Origin: JAKFWI01 sp035549875
Lineage (GTDB): Bacteria; Pseudomonadota; Alphaproteobacteria; Caulobacterales; Aquidulcibacteraceae
Reading direction: 5' to 3'
Length of the DNA: 8,670 bases
Assembly: GCA_035549875.1 (NCBI GenBank)
Contig: DASZPV010000120.1
Location: 1-8,670, forward strand
Shown here: in pieces, positions 1 to 6,001 of the stretch
Numbering within the stretch: position 1 is the first letter of the stretch
Layout of the letters: each line of letters opens with the position of its first letter
Made by a program: the position numbers and the translations under genes
Notes under the pieces: generated by a model
The model's input: only the letters and a program-made list of their open reading frames with translations
The model's database searches: none
What the model was told of the DNA's origin: nothing

Positions 1-45
1 CGGCGTCATATCATCAAGTCGCCAGTGAAATTGTATTCCCGACAT
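1..45 (-). CDS. possible 5' end of an unidentified gene leaving the window
   Basis: Reading leftwards, an ATG at 45-43 opens a frame of 15 codons (MSGIQFHWRLDDMTP) that reaches the window edge without a stop. An AGAGG lies 7 nt before the ATG, a reasonable Shine-Dalgarno sequence. The fragment is too short to assign to a family. It may equally be chance, because the surrounding DNA looks like intergenic or decayed sequence. The CTAGAGC-type repeat lies just upstream of this start. Extending the window to the left would settle it. Confidence 0.22.
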   Translation of the reverse strand, partial: MSGIQFHWRLDDMTP

Positions 46-66
46 GCCACGACCTCTGATAGGAGC

Positions 67-110
67 TGGGAATCCCCACCGATTCAATTCGGTCAGATTT
101 TGCTCTAGAA
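67..110. repeat. CTAGAGC-type intergenic repeat (REP-like)
   Basis: The segment contains the interrupted dyad ACCGA-N6-TCGGT (78-93) followed by AGATTTTGCTCTAGAA. Short intergenic elements that combine a GATTCAATTC-type core with a CTAGAGC end are, from memory, common in Hyphomicrobiales genomes. Only one copy is visible here, so the repeat status rests on that recollection. The segment codes for nothing recognisable and marks this end of the window as intergenic. Confidence 0.45.
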
Positions 111-132
111 CTCCAGGCTTCGCGAGGCGTAG

Positions 133-291
133 AACACTTTCGGCCGTTTAGACGTGGTCCGCGACCAACACGGCGCTTTCAAACTCATCCGCGAACTGAC
201 CCAGACTGCTCAAGTTCCACGTCACGAATCGCGCATCATTGCGCTGATTTGGCGGTAATCCGAGAGTGTTTATTGCCGGCGGATAACGTTT
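133..291. other. unassigned small reading frames, possible gene remnant
   Basis: Two overlapping frames are open here. On the plus strand 133-258 reads NTFGRLDVVRDQHGAFKLIR and onwards to a TAA at 256-258, with a possible GTG start at 154. On the minus strand about 291-148 reads ALVKRYPPAINTLGL, then NDARFVTWNLSSLGQFADEF and on to a TAA at 150-148. It begins directly after an in-frame TGA and has no good start. Neither has a convincing Shine-Dalgarno sequence or a recognised family. The base composition is lower in GC than the genes to the right. The minus frame could be the C-terminal remnant of a decayed gene, but this is not established. Confidence 0.2.
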
Positions 292-418
292 CACGAGCGC
301 TCATTCGAAAAGGCGGGGCAGGTTTTTTGCAGCAAAGGGCGATGTAGCGCAACCTGAAGCCGTCCGCGCAGGTGCCCTTCGCCCGATGCCTCTGCATTCT
401 TGGCCCGGTGCAAACGCT
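292..418. other. non-coding stretch downstream of the PQQ dehydrogenase gene
   Basis: No convincing gene is seen. This is the 3' side of the minus-strand PQQ dehydrogenase gene, where a terminator would be expected. The only pairing I see is a loose CAGGTT (319-324) with AACCTG (351-356), which encloses 26 nt and has no clear T-tract. I do not call a terminator. Confidence 0.4.
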
Positions 419-2461
419 TTATTCTCTCTCCGCGGCCTTGGGCGCGGAGCTTTGTGTTCGCGGCAGGCGGAACGCGATCAGTTCGCTGCGGAAGTTTCCG
501 CCGCCGATGGCGAGCACGATATATTGCGACCCGTTCAGCATGTAGGTCATCGGCGCGCCGACTTGCGGCGCCGGCATATAGACCGCGCTTTTTTCTTCGC
601 CGGTATTCTTGTCATAGGCGCGCAACATCGATCCGCGCTGGCCGGACGGCGTCGTCGTGTTCAGTGCATCGCCGCAGATGAGCAGCGTTTTCGTGACCAG
701 CGCGCCGAGCTTTCCCGCCTGACCGGTTCGCGGAATTTGCAGGCCCTTGAGGGCGGGGTGGTTGCGAATTTGATCGGGCGTCTCGCCGTGGGCGATGCGC
801 CACTTGATATCGCCCTTGGCAAGATCGATCGCCGTGATGCTGCCGTAGGGCGGCTTCAGGAGCGGCAGGCCCTGGACGGTAAGCTCTCTCGGTTTGAAGC
901 CATCGCGACGAAAATCTGCGTCTTCCTTCGAGGTAACGCGAATGGCGACCCAGTCCATGTCCGACACCGCCGGATCGGTGTTGCGCACGATGGCGCCCAC
1001 GGCAGGCTCGATTTGAGAATACACATAGACCATTTTCGTTTCGGGATCGTATGAGCCGCCGGGCCAGTTCGCGCCGCCGCCGAGGCCGGGCTGCATGATC
1101 GTGCCCCAGGTTCCGTCGCGCTTGTAGACCGAGGGCGGCGTGAACAGCGGGCCGGTTACGTAATTCTTGATCAGGCGCAGCGCCGCGGCGCGCAGCGATG
1201 GCGTGAAGTCGATCAAATCGTTCGGGCCCACGCCCTGGCGCTCATAGGCCGGCGGCTTGCTGGGAAACGGCTGCGTCGGGGCATACCATTCTTCCGGCAC
1301 GGCGCCCTTTGGAACCTTCTTCTCGATGATGGGCCAGATCGGCTTTCCGGTTTCGCGGTTGAGAACGAAAAGGAAGCCATGCTTGGTCGGCTGCGCGAGC
1401 ATTTTGACGATCTTGCCGTTGATGGGCGCGTCGCACAGGATCGCGGCGCACGGCGGGTCGTAATCCCACAGGCCGTGATGCACGATCTGATAGTGCCACT
1501 TGCGCACGCCGGTTTTCAGATCGACGGCGACGATGCTCTCGCCGAACAGGCCGGCGCCGGGACGATATTGGCCGTTCAAATCCCCGGTCGCCATCTCGAC
1601 GCCAAGATAAGCGGTGTTCAATTCCTCGTCGATCGAGATCTGGGCCCAATCGCCGCCGTTGCCGATGTTCTCCGTGCCTTCGAGCCAGGTGTCGTAGCCG
1701 AACTCGCCTTTTTTCGGGATGGTGTGGAATATCCAGAGCCGCTTGCCGGTGCGCACGTCGAACCCGCGGACGTAGCCTTTTACGTTTTTGTGCGTGCGCG
1801 GCAGGCTGGCGCCGGCGTGCGCGGCGCCGATGACGATCACATCGTTGCCGATTATCGGCGCCGCGTGATAGCCGATGTCGGCGTTGATCAGGTCCATGTC
1901 CTGATCGTCGTTCATCTTGAGATCGACGACGCCATCGTCGCCGAAGCCGGGAATGGGCGCGCCGGTCTTGGCGTCGAGCGCGATCAGGCGATAGCCGGTG
2001 GTGACGTAGATGATGCGTTCGTCCTTGCCGTCGGTCCAATAGGCGACGCCGCGGCCCGACCCGCGCCGCGGCGCCTTGGCCGCGCGCTCGCCTTCGGCTT
2101 CGCGATGCACCCACAGCACTTCGCCGGTGGCTGCGTCGATCGACACCACGCTGCGGCGCGTGCCGGCGGTGAAGAACATCCGCCCGTTGGAAACCAGCGG
2201 CGTACACTGGAGGATATATTCCGGCTGCGCGCCGAACGGGCTGGTGGCGAACCGCCAGGCCACTTCCATATCCTTGAAATTGGCGGCGCCGATCTGATCG
2301 AGCGGCGAATAGCGCGTGTTCGCCTTGTCGCCAGCGAAATTCAGCCAGTCGGTATCGGCTTGCGGCGCGGCGCGCGCGCGCGTCGGAAGCCACGCCGCCA
2401 CATAGGCAAGAAACGGCAAAGCCAGCGCGAGGCGCCTGGTTAAACCATTACGAGAGGCCAC
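419..2461 (-). CDS. periplasmic PQQ-dependent dehydrogenase, glucose dehydrogenase-like
   Basis: This 680-residue quinoprotein oxidises an alcohol or aldose using pyrroloquinoline quinone, most likely in the periplasm. Residues 1-31 form a signal peptide with cleavage near ARA-APQ; an RR pair at 9-10 is only weakly Tat-like. The mature protein starts with DWLNFAGDKANTRYSPLDQI (38-57), typical of the eight-bladed PQQ propeller family. Propeller motifs follow, such as SIDAATGEVLW (107-117) and ALDAKTG (161-167). VHHGLWDYDPP (327-337) resembles the active-site segment of membrane glucose dehydrogenase. D333 and K360 have the same 27-residue spacing as Asp466 and Lys493 of the E. coli enzyme, an alignment made by eye. 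There is no N-terminal bundle of five membrane helices and no CxxCH haem site, so it is a soluble-domain type whose electron acceptor is unknown. The start is GTG at 2461-2459 with GGAGG 4 nt before it. It lies 33 bp downstream of the lactonase gene, probably in one operon. The substrate is not determined by the sequence. Confidence 0.92.
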   Translation of the reverse strand: MASRNGLTRRLALALPFLAYVAAWLPTRARAAPQADTDWLNFAGDKANTRYSPLDQIGAANFKDMEVAWRFATSPFGAQPEYILQCTPLVSNGRMFFTAGTRRSVVSIDAATGEVLWVHREAEGERAAKAPRRGSGRGVAYWTDGKDERIIYVTTGYRLIALDAKTGAPIPGFGDDGVVDLKMNDDQDMDLINADIGYHAAPIIGNDVIVIGAAHAGASLPRTHKNVKGYVRGFDVRTGKRLWIFHTIPKKGEFGYDTWLEGTENIGNGGDWAQISIDEELNTAYLGVEMATGDLNGQYRPGAGLFGESIVAVDLKTGVRKWHYQIVHHGLWDYDPPCAAILCDAPINGKIVKMLAQPTKHGFLFVLNRETGKPIWPIIEKKVPKGAVPEEWYAPTQPFPSKPPAYERQGVGPNDLIDFTPSLRAAALRLIKNYVTGPLFTPPSVYKRDGTWGTIMQPGLGGGANWPGGSYDPETKMVYVYSQIEPAVGAIVRNTDPAVSDMDWVAIRVTSKEDADFRRDGFKPRELTVQGLPLLKPPYGSITAIDLAKGDIKWRIAHGETPDQIRNHPALKGLQIPRTGQAGKLGALVTKTLLICGDALNTTTPSGQRGSMLRAYDKNTGEEKSAVYMPAPQVGAPMTYMLNGSQYIVLAIGGGNFRSELIAFRLPRTQSSAPKAAERE

Positions 2462-2494
2462 AGCACCTCCGATTCAGCGCGAACGTGTCAAAGG

Positions 2495-3745
2495 CTATTG
2501 CGCGGCTTCAAACAGGAAGCAGCTTGCTTCCGGCGCATCGGTGAGAACTTTTCCGGTGGGCCGGAGTCTGCCGGTCGTGCGGTCCACCGAAAACACCACG
2601 ATGTTGTTGGAGTTTCGGTTGCCGACAAACAGAAAGCCGCCCGAAGGATCGAGGGAGAATGTGCGCGGCCCGTCTCCGCCGGTGGAAATCTGCTGAACCG
2701 GCGTCAGCTTGCCGGTGCTGGCGTCGACCGCAAACACATTGAGCGAGCCGCCCACGTGCACCAGGTTCAGCGTCTCGTCGGCGCCGCGGCCGGAGGTGTA
2801 GACGTACTTGCCCGCCTGATCGATCTGGATTTCGGCGCCGCTGGCGGCCTTGCCTGGATCGTCTGTGGCGACGGCAAACCCCTGGAGCGGCTTGAACGCG
2901 CCGGTCGCGGCGTCATAAGCGGCCACGGCCACCTGATTGTTGCTATCGACGAAATAGGCGTACTTGCCGTTCGGGTGGAACGTCATGTGGCGCGGACGCG
3001 CGCGCGGCTGATCGGCGCCGGGCGGCACGTCGAACCCGCCGCTCGGGGTTAGCACGCCGGTCTTGGTGTTGAGGCCGAAAACGTAGATTCGGCCGATGCC
3101 GATATTGCAGACCGTCACGAAGCGATTATCCGGCGAGATCATCGCGCAGTGATTATGCGAATCGGTGGGGCTGACGCCGCGGTCGTCCTTGGGTACGGGC
3201 GGGCCTTTGGCCTGGCCTTCCTGCGCGATGACCGACACCGCTTCGCTCAGTTTGCCGTCCGGCAAAATCCGGAAGGACGCGACGCTGCCGGTGATGAAGT
3301 TTGCGGCCACCAGCACTTTGCCGGTGTGATCGACGGAAATGTGCGCGGGGCCTTCGCCTTTTGTCGATACCGCGTTCAGCAGCGTGAGCTTGCCCGTCGC
3401 CTCGTCGCGCGCATAGGCGCTGACGGTGTTTCCTGGCGCGGTCTTGGTGGGATGTTCGTTAGCGACGTAGAGCACGCGGTGATTGGGATGCGCCGCGAGC
3501 CATGATGGATTGGCTGCTTCCTGGATCAAGCCCATTGGCGCCAGTTCGCCGGTGGCGGGCGTCAGGCGGTAGCCGTAAATACCCTTGCTCCGCCCGGTCG
3601 TGTATGTGCCGACGTAGACGATATAACTCTTCGCTGCCGCGGGCGGCGCGGTTTGTGCCTGCGCTGTAACGGATGGAGCGAGGCCGGCTAGCGCCGCGCC
3701 GACGCCAGCCAATAGAACGCCGGCAAGAATCCGGAATTTGCTCAT
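2495..3745 (-). CDS. exported lactonase, 6-phosphogluconolactonase-like beta-propeller family
   Basis: This 416-residue protein belongs to the YbhE/Pgl-type seven-bladed beta-propeller lactonases. Residues 1-30 form a signal peptide with cleavage near TAQA-QT, followed by a Pro/Ala linker. The domain opens with YIVYVGTYTTGRSKGIYGYR (41-60) and continues with family-typical blade motifs: HPNHRVLYVANE, GEGPAHISVDHTGKVLVAAN, DSHNHC followed by SPDNRFV, RPRHMTFHPNGKYAYFVDS, and GPRTFSLDPSGGFLFVGNRN near the C-terminus. Classical Pgl is a cytoplasmic protein of about 330 residues; the extra length here is mostly the export signal and linker, so a phosphorylated cytoplasmic substrate is unlikely. 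The gene starts with ATG at 3745 behind a GGGGGAG stretch and lies directly upstream of the PQQ dehydrogenase gene. I infer that it opens the lactone made by that enzyme. Other roles of this loosely defined family cannot be excluded. Confidence 0.9.
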   Translation of the reverse strand: MSKFRILAGVLLAGVGAALAGLAPSVTAQAQTAPPAAAKSYIVYVGTYTTGRSKGIYGYRLTPATGELAPMGLIQEAANPSWLAAHPNHRVLYVANEHPTKTAPGNTVSAYARDEATGKLTLLNAVSTKGEGPAHISVDHTGKVLVAANFITGSVASFRILPDGKLSEAVSVIAQEGQAKGPPVPKDDRGVSPTDSHNHCAMISPDNRFVTVCNIGIGRIYVFGLNTKTGVLTPSGGFDVPPGADQPRARPRHMTFHPNGKYAYFVDSNNQVAVAAYDAATGAFKPLQGFAVATDDPGKAASGAEIQIDQAGKYVYTSGRGADETLNLVHVGGSLNVFAVDASTGKLTPVQQISTGGDGPRTFSLDPSGGFLFVGNRNSNNIVVFSVDRTTGRLRPTGKVLTDAPEASCFLFEAAQ

Positions 3746-3770
3746 GTCGCTCCCCCCGTTTTATTTTTGG

Positions 3771-3785
3771 CGAAGTTTAACTTCG
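3771..3785. promoter_or_regulatory. perfect dyad CGAAGTT-T-AACTTCG upstream of the lactonase gene
   Basis: Seven-base arms, CGAAGTT (3771-3777) and AACTTCG (3779-3785), flank a single T. The dyad lies 25 nt before the lactonase start codon in the 5' flank of the operon. Its size and position fit an operator for a dimeric repressor, or a small hairpin in the leader. A second inverted pair, CTACGG (3808-3813) and CCGTAG (3823-3828), lies a little further upstream. No regulator gene is in the window. Confidence 0.4.
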
Positions 3786-3821
3786 GCCGATGCGGTCGCA
3801 CCCGACGCTACGGCATGCCCG

Positions 3822-3850
3822 ACCGTAGGGGCCCCGCCGGTCCATGGCAA
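3822..3850 (-). promoter_or_regulatory. weak candidate promoter for the lactonase-PQQ dehydrogenase operon
   Basis: Read on the minus strand, TTGCCA (3850-3845) and TACGGT (3827-3822) are separated by 17 nt, giving a poor but correctly spaced -35/-10 pair. The start would be roughly 70 nt upstream of the lactonase ATG, so the CGAAGTT dyad would lie inside the leader. The -10 box is weak and this is only a suggestion. Confidence 0.22.
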
Positions 3851-3877
3851 GACGACGTTGTGGAGATGGGGCAGGCG

Positions 3878-3905
3878 GGCGCGCCGGTATAAACCCCGGC
3901 GCGCC
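3878..3905 (-). terminator. strong GC hairpin after the TadG-like gene
   Basis: The arms GGCGCGCCGG (3878-3887) and CCGGCGCGCC (3896-3905) form a perfect 10-bp stem around an 8-nt loop, TATAAACC. It begins about 14 bp past the stop codon of the minus-strand TadG-like gene, so it is well placed as its terminator. No T-tract follows on the minus strand, so it would be an atypical intrinsic terminator or simply a 3'-end-protecting hairpin. Confidence 0.5.
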
Positions 3906-3919
3906 GCTATCCGGAGTGT

Positions 3920-5815
3920 TTAGTGCGCGACGCGCAGGTTGGTGATCTGCTGGCCGATGACGTCGAACGCCGCGCCGATGCCGCCGGTGGAGGTCACTTC
4001 GATGTAATGGCCGCCACTGGCGCCGCCGGTTGCGCAATCCTGCATCGAAGCGGCATTGCCGGCCGTGCCCGCGATGTTGACGAACACCGTCCAGATGATG
4101 ACGCCGTCAGCCTTGGCGTTGTTGCACAGCAGGTGCATCCGGTCATCGATGCTTTGGCGGTCGGTGTACCAGCGGTTCTGCGTGTTTTCACCGTCCGAGA
4201 GAAGGATGATGTGGCGGGTCGTGCCGGTCGGGAGCGAGGGCGGGCTGAGCGGCGCGCCCTGGGTCAGAGACTGCCACGCCCACGCCAGACCGATCGTCTG
4301 GTTGGTGTTGCCATCCGCGTCCATCGCATCGACCTTGGTGCTCAACGCCGTCCAGTCGTAGCCGAGCCCCATCATCTGGGTCGGGCACTGGTTGTAATTC
4401 TCCACCGGGAATTTGCTTTCCGGCAGGGTGGCTGGAGTCGTGTTGACGAGGTCGTAGCCGGTGTTGGACGTGCTGCTCGTCGGGCCGGCGACCGTGCCGC
4501 GGTCCATGACGCAACCGGTCCAGCCGGTGTGGCTCGGCGTCCATGTCGCACCCGTCCACGTAGCCGGCGTCCATACGCCGGGCGTCCATACGCCCGTCGT
4601 CCATACGCCCGCCGTCCACACGCCGGCCCGCACCGTCCACAAGCCCGCGGTCCAGGTGCCGCCGGCGTTATTACACTTTGTCTTGGTGTTGTTTGTGCCT
4701 GGTGACTTTGAGCAAATGCCGCCGGTGGAGCTGTTGGTGCATGTCGATTGCGTTGTGAAACTGCCAACGCTGCAATAGCCGGTCGATGACTGGCACGTGC
4801 TTTTCGTTGTGAAGGCCGTGTTATTGCACACGCCACCCGTCGAACTGTTGGTGCAGGTCGATGAGGACGTGAAGCCGCCGACGCTGCACGCACCGTTGCT
4901 TTGGCAGGTCGATTGCGTGGTGTAGCTGCTGAGGCTGCAGACGCCGCCGGTCGAACTGTTGGTGCAGGTTGATTGCGTAGTGAAGGCGACCACGCTGCAT
5001 GTGCCCTGAGTACTGCAGCTACTTTGGCTCATCGTGCCGCCGACGCTGCACGTGCCGTTGCTGGCGCTTTCGCACGAGCTTTTCGTGCTGTATCCGCTAA
5101 TGCTGCACGAGCCGTGCGTCTCGTCCCATTCGGTCCAGTCGAGCCAGCTCGCGCCCGAATTCGCAGCGCCGATGTTCACGTCGCGGTTGAATGGGATCAG
5201 CGACACCTGAACGTCGCCGGCGGTGGCCGAGGCGTTCTGGAACATGGTCAGCAGCGAGTGGGTCGCCGTCTTCAGGGCGTTGATCTTCGAGCCCGAGGGA
5301 TTGGTGCAGGGCGACGAACTCGGCTCGCACATCGAACCGGTGTTATCCAGCGCCAGGCCGACCCAGATTTTCGTCTGGCCCCACACAACCTGCGAGGAGG
5401 CCGTCAGGTTCACGTTCTGAATGCCGACCACGCCCATGATCGTCGTCGGCATGGCGATGTTGCTCGAAACCGTAACCTGTTGGCCGTTGATCGCGACCGT
5501 TACCGGGTTAGGCGAACCGAACGAGGAATTGAGCGTGAAATTGGCGTTGAAATATTGTTGCGCCAGCGTGTTGGCTTGCGTCTGCGTGATGCCGGACTTT
5601 GACGCGACGGCGAGGGCGGCGGCGTCCACCGCAGCGTAAAGCTTGGCCCGCACGGCCAGCGAACGCGCCAGATCGATGCCGGCGCCGCCCGTGACCAGAA
5701 CGGGAATGATCGACAGGGCGAAGATCAGCGCCATGTTGCCGCGCCGCGCCATGCGCACCGCGCGCACTTGCCGTTTCAGGAATGAAGCCGCCCGGCCCAG
5801 GAGAGTATTGCTCAT
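3920..5815 (-). CDS. TadG-like pilus assembly protein: TadE/G N-terminus plus vWA domain with Cys-rich and Trp-rich insert
   Basis: This 631-residue protein is TadG-like, a family tied to Flp/Tad pilus assembly at the cell envelope. After a basic N-terminus (RRGNMALIFALSIIPVLVTG at about 24-43) a single membrane helix spans about 28-49, followed by the Tad-type GIDLARSLAVRAKLYAAVDA segment. The vWA domain begins at about 149 with LALDNTGSM; D157, T159 and S161 form a DxTxS variant of the metal-binding MIDAS motif, usual for TadG proteins. It resumes after a large insert with WTGCVMDRG, CPTQMMGLGYDW and HIILLSDGENT, where D541 is a candidate third MIDAS residue, and runs to the C-terminus. The insert comprises cysteine repeats (about 237-381) and tryptophan repeats (about 388-432), listed separately. 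I chose ATG at 5815 because GAGG lies 8 nt before it; an upstream in-frame TTG at 5839 has no such signal. The gene is divergent from the TadE-like pair. The insert's function is unknown. Confidence 0.88.
   Translation of the reverse strand: MSNTLLGRAASFLKRQVRAVRMARRGNMALIFALSIIPVLVTGGAGIDLARSLAVRAKLYAAVDAAALAVASKSGITQTQANTLAQQYFNANFTLNSSFGSPNPVTVAINGQQVTVSSNIAMPTTIMGVVGIQNVNLTASSQVVWGQTKIWVGLALDNTGSMCEPSSSPCTNPSGSKINALKTATHSLLTMFQNASATAGDVQVSLIPFNRDVNIGAANSGASWLDWTEWDETHGSCSISGYSTKSSCESASNGTCSVGGTMSQSSCSTQGTCSVVAFTTQSTCTNSSTGGVCSLSSYTTQSTCQSNGACSVGGFTSSSTCTNSSTGGVCNNTAFTTKSTCQSSTGYCSVGSFTTQSTCTNSSTGGICSKSPGTNNTKTKCNNAGGTWTAGLWTVRAGVWTAGVWTTGVWTPGVWTPATWTGATWTPSHTGWTGCVMDRGTVAGPTSSTSNTGYDLVNTTPATLPESKFPVENYNQCPTQMMGLGYDWTALSTKVDAMDADGNTNQTIGLAWAWQSLTQGAPLSPPSLPTGTTRHIILLSDGENTQNRWYTDRQSIDDRMHLLCNNAKADGVIIWTVFVNIAGTAGNAASMQDCATGGASGGHYIEVTSTGGIGAAFDVIGQQITNLRVAH
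4520..4654 (-). repeat. five-residue tryptophan repeat (15-bp tandem DNA repeat) in the TadG-like gene
   Basis: Nine tryptophans lie in about 45 residues (about 388-432 from the ATG start), mostly exactly five residues apart, in units such as GVWTP, GVWTT and ATWTP. In DNA the core is a 15-bp tandem repeat of GTCCATACGCC on the plus strand, beginning at 4569, 4584, 4599 and 4614. It leads straight into the WTGCVMDRG segment of the vWA domain. A shorter Trp-containing approach to this motif is, from memory, common in alphaproteobacterial TadG-like proteins. The repetition suggests expansion and possible length variation by slippage. Confidence 0.85.
4673..5107 (-). repeat. Cys-rich repeat block: eight Cys-x(10)-Cys-type modules in the TadG-like gene
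   Basis: Sixteen cysteines (residues about 237-381 from the ATG start) alternate between a fixed interval of 11 and a variable interval of 6-9 residues. Modules read CSxxx[FY][ST]T[KQ]S[ST]C and are joined by linkers such as TNSSTGGV or QSNGA. The last module has an interval of 13 (CSKSPGTNNTKTKC). Cysteines at equivalent places recur every 36, 37 and 38 residues, so two modules form a larger unit. In DNA the segment CTGTTGGTGC recurs at 4731, 4845 and 4956 (plus strand), periods of 114 and 111 bp. Even-numbered, regularly paired cysteines in an exported protein suggest a chain of small disulfide loops, which is inference. Confidence 0.88.
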
Positions 5816-5897
5816 GTCGCCCACCTCGCGAACCCGCAAGGGTCACGCAAAAACTGAGCCGAGCATGCACGAACAGGCTTAAAATCCCTTTGACATG

Positions 5898-5913
5898 CGA
5901 AAATAAATTTTCG
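5898..5913. promoter_or_regulatory. perfect AT-rich dyad between the divergent tad genes
   Basis: The arms CGAAAAT (5898-5904) and ATTTTCG (5907-5913) are perfectly inverted around AA. The dyad lies in the 186-bp region between the TadG-like and TadE-like starts, some 70-85 bp upstream of the transcription start predicted from the sigma-54 promoter. That distance suits an activator site for a sigma-54-dependent promoter, and it could serve either gene. This role is inferred from position and symmetry only. Confidence 0.4.
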
Positions 5914-5957
5914 TCGTCACGGTAACCTTGAAGCGTAACGGTTTCTTAGCCGGGATG

Positions 5958-5973
5958 TGGCACGCTGATTGCT
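5958..5973 (+). promoter_or_regulatory. sigma-54 (RpoN) -24/-12 promoter for the TadE-like operon
   Basis: TGGCACG (5958-5964), four bases, then TTGCT (5969-5973) match the published sigma-54 consensus TGGCACG-N4-TTGCW at every specified base. The GG (5959-5960) and GC (5971-5972) doublets have the obligatory 10-nt spacing. Transcription should start near 5983-5985, about 18 nt before the GTG at 6002. This means expression would need an ATP-dependent enhancer-binding activator, which is not encoded in the window. Confidence 0.75.
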
Positions 5974-6001
5974 TGAAATTTACCAAAGCGGCGGTGCGGG
6001 T

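Noticed and set aside
319..356. CAGGTT/AACCTG pairing as the PQQ dehydrogenase terminator
   Set aside because: The stem is only 6 bp around 26 nt and lacks a clear T-tract, so chance pairing is likely.
386..2443. Long plus-strand open frames opposite the PQQ dehydrogenase gene (including 354 residues at 1379-2443)
   Set aside because: They lie antisense to a clear family member, have Arg/Ala/Gly-rich sequences without domains, and are explained by GC-rich third-position bias.
3923..4778. Plus-strand frames with Arg/Pro/Tyr or Val-His-Thr-Pro repeats
   Set aside because: They are the complement of the Trp repeat in the TadG-like gene; the vWA and Tad motifs show that the minus strand is the coding one.
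4673..5107. Repeat block as a CRISPR array
   Set aside because: The repeats are in frame, diverged and translated as a Cys-rich protein segment; there are no conserved 25-40-bp repeats with unique spacers.
5816..5839. Upstream TTG start for the TadG-like protein (eight extra residues)
   Set aside because: No Shine-Dalgarno sequence precedes it, while the ATG at 5815 has GAGG at a good distance.
5890..5918. TTGACA at 5890-5895 as a sigma-70 promoter for the TadE-like operon
   Set aside because: No acceptable -10 box lies 16-18 nt downstream (GTCGTC at 17 nt), and the sigma-54 signal is far better.
5922..5938. Possible CtrA site (GTAA...GTAA)
   Set aside because: The half-sites are GTAA, not TTAA, and are separated by 9 nt where CtrA boxes need 7.
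5969..6001. TTG start for the first TadE-like protein
   Set aside because: The TTG is part of the -12 element of the sigma-54 promoter and lies upstream of the predicted transcript start.
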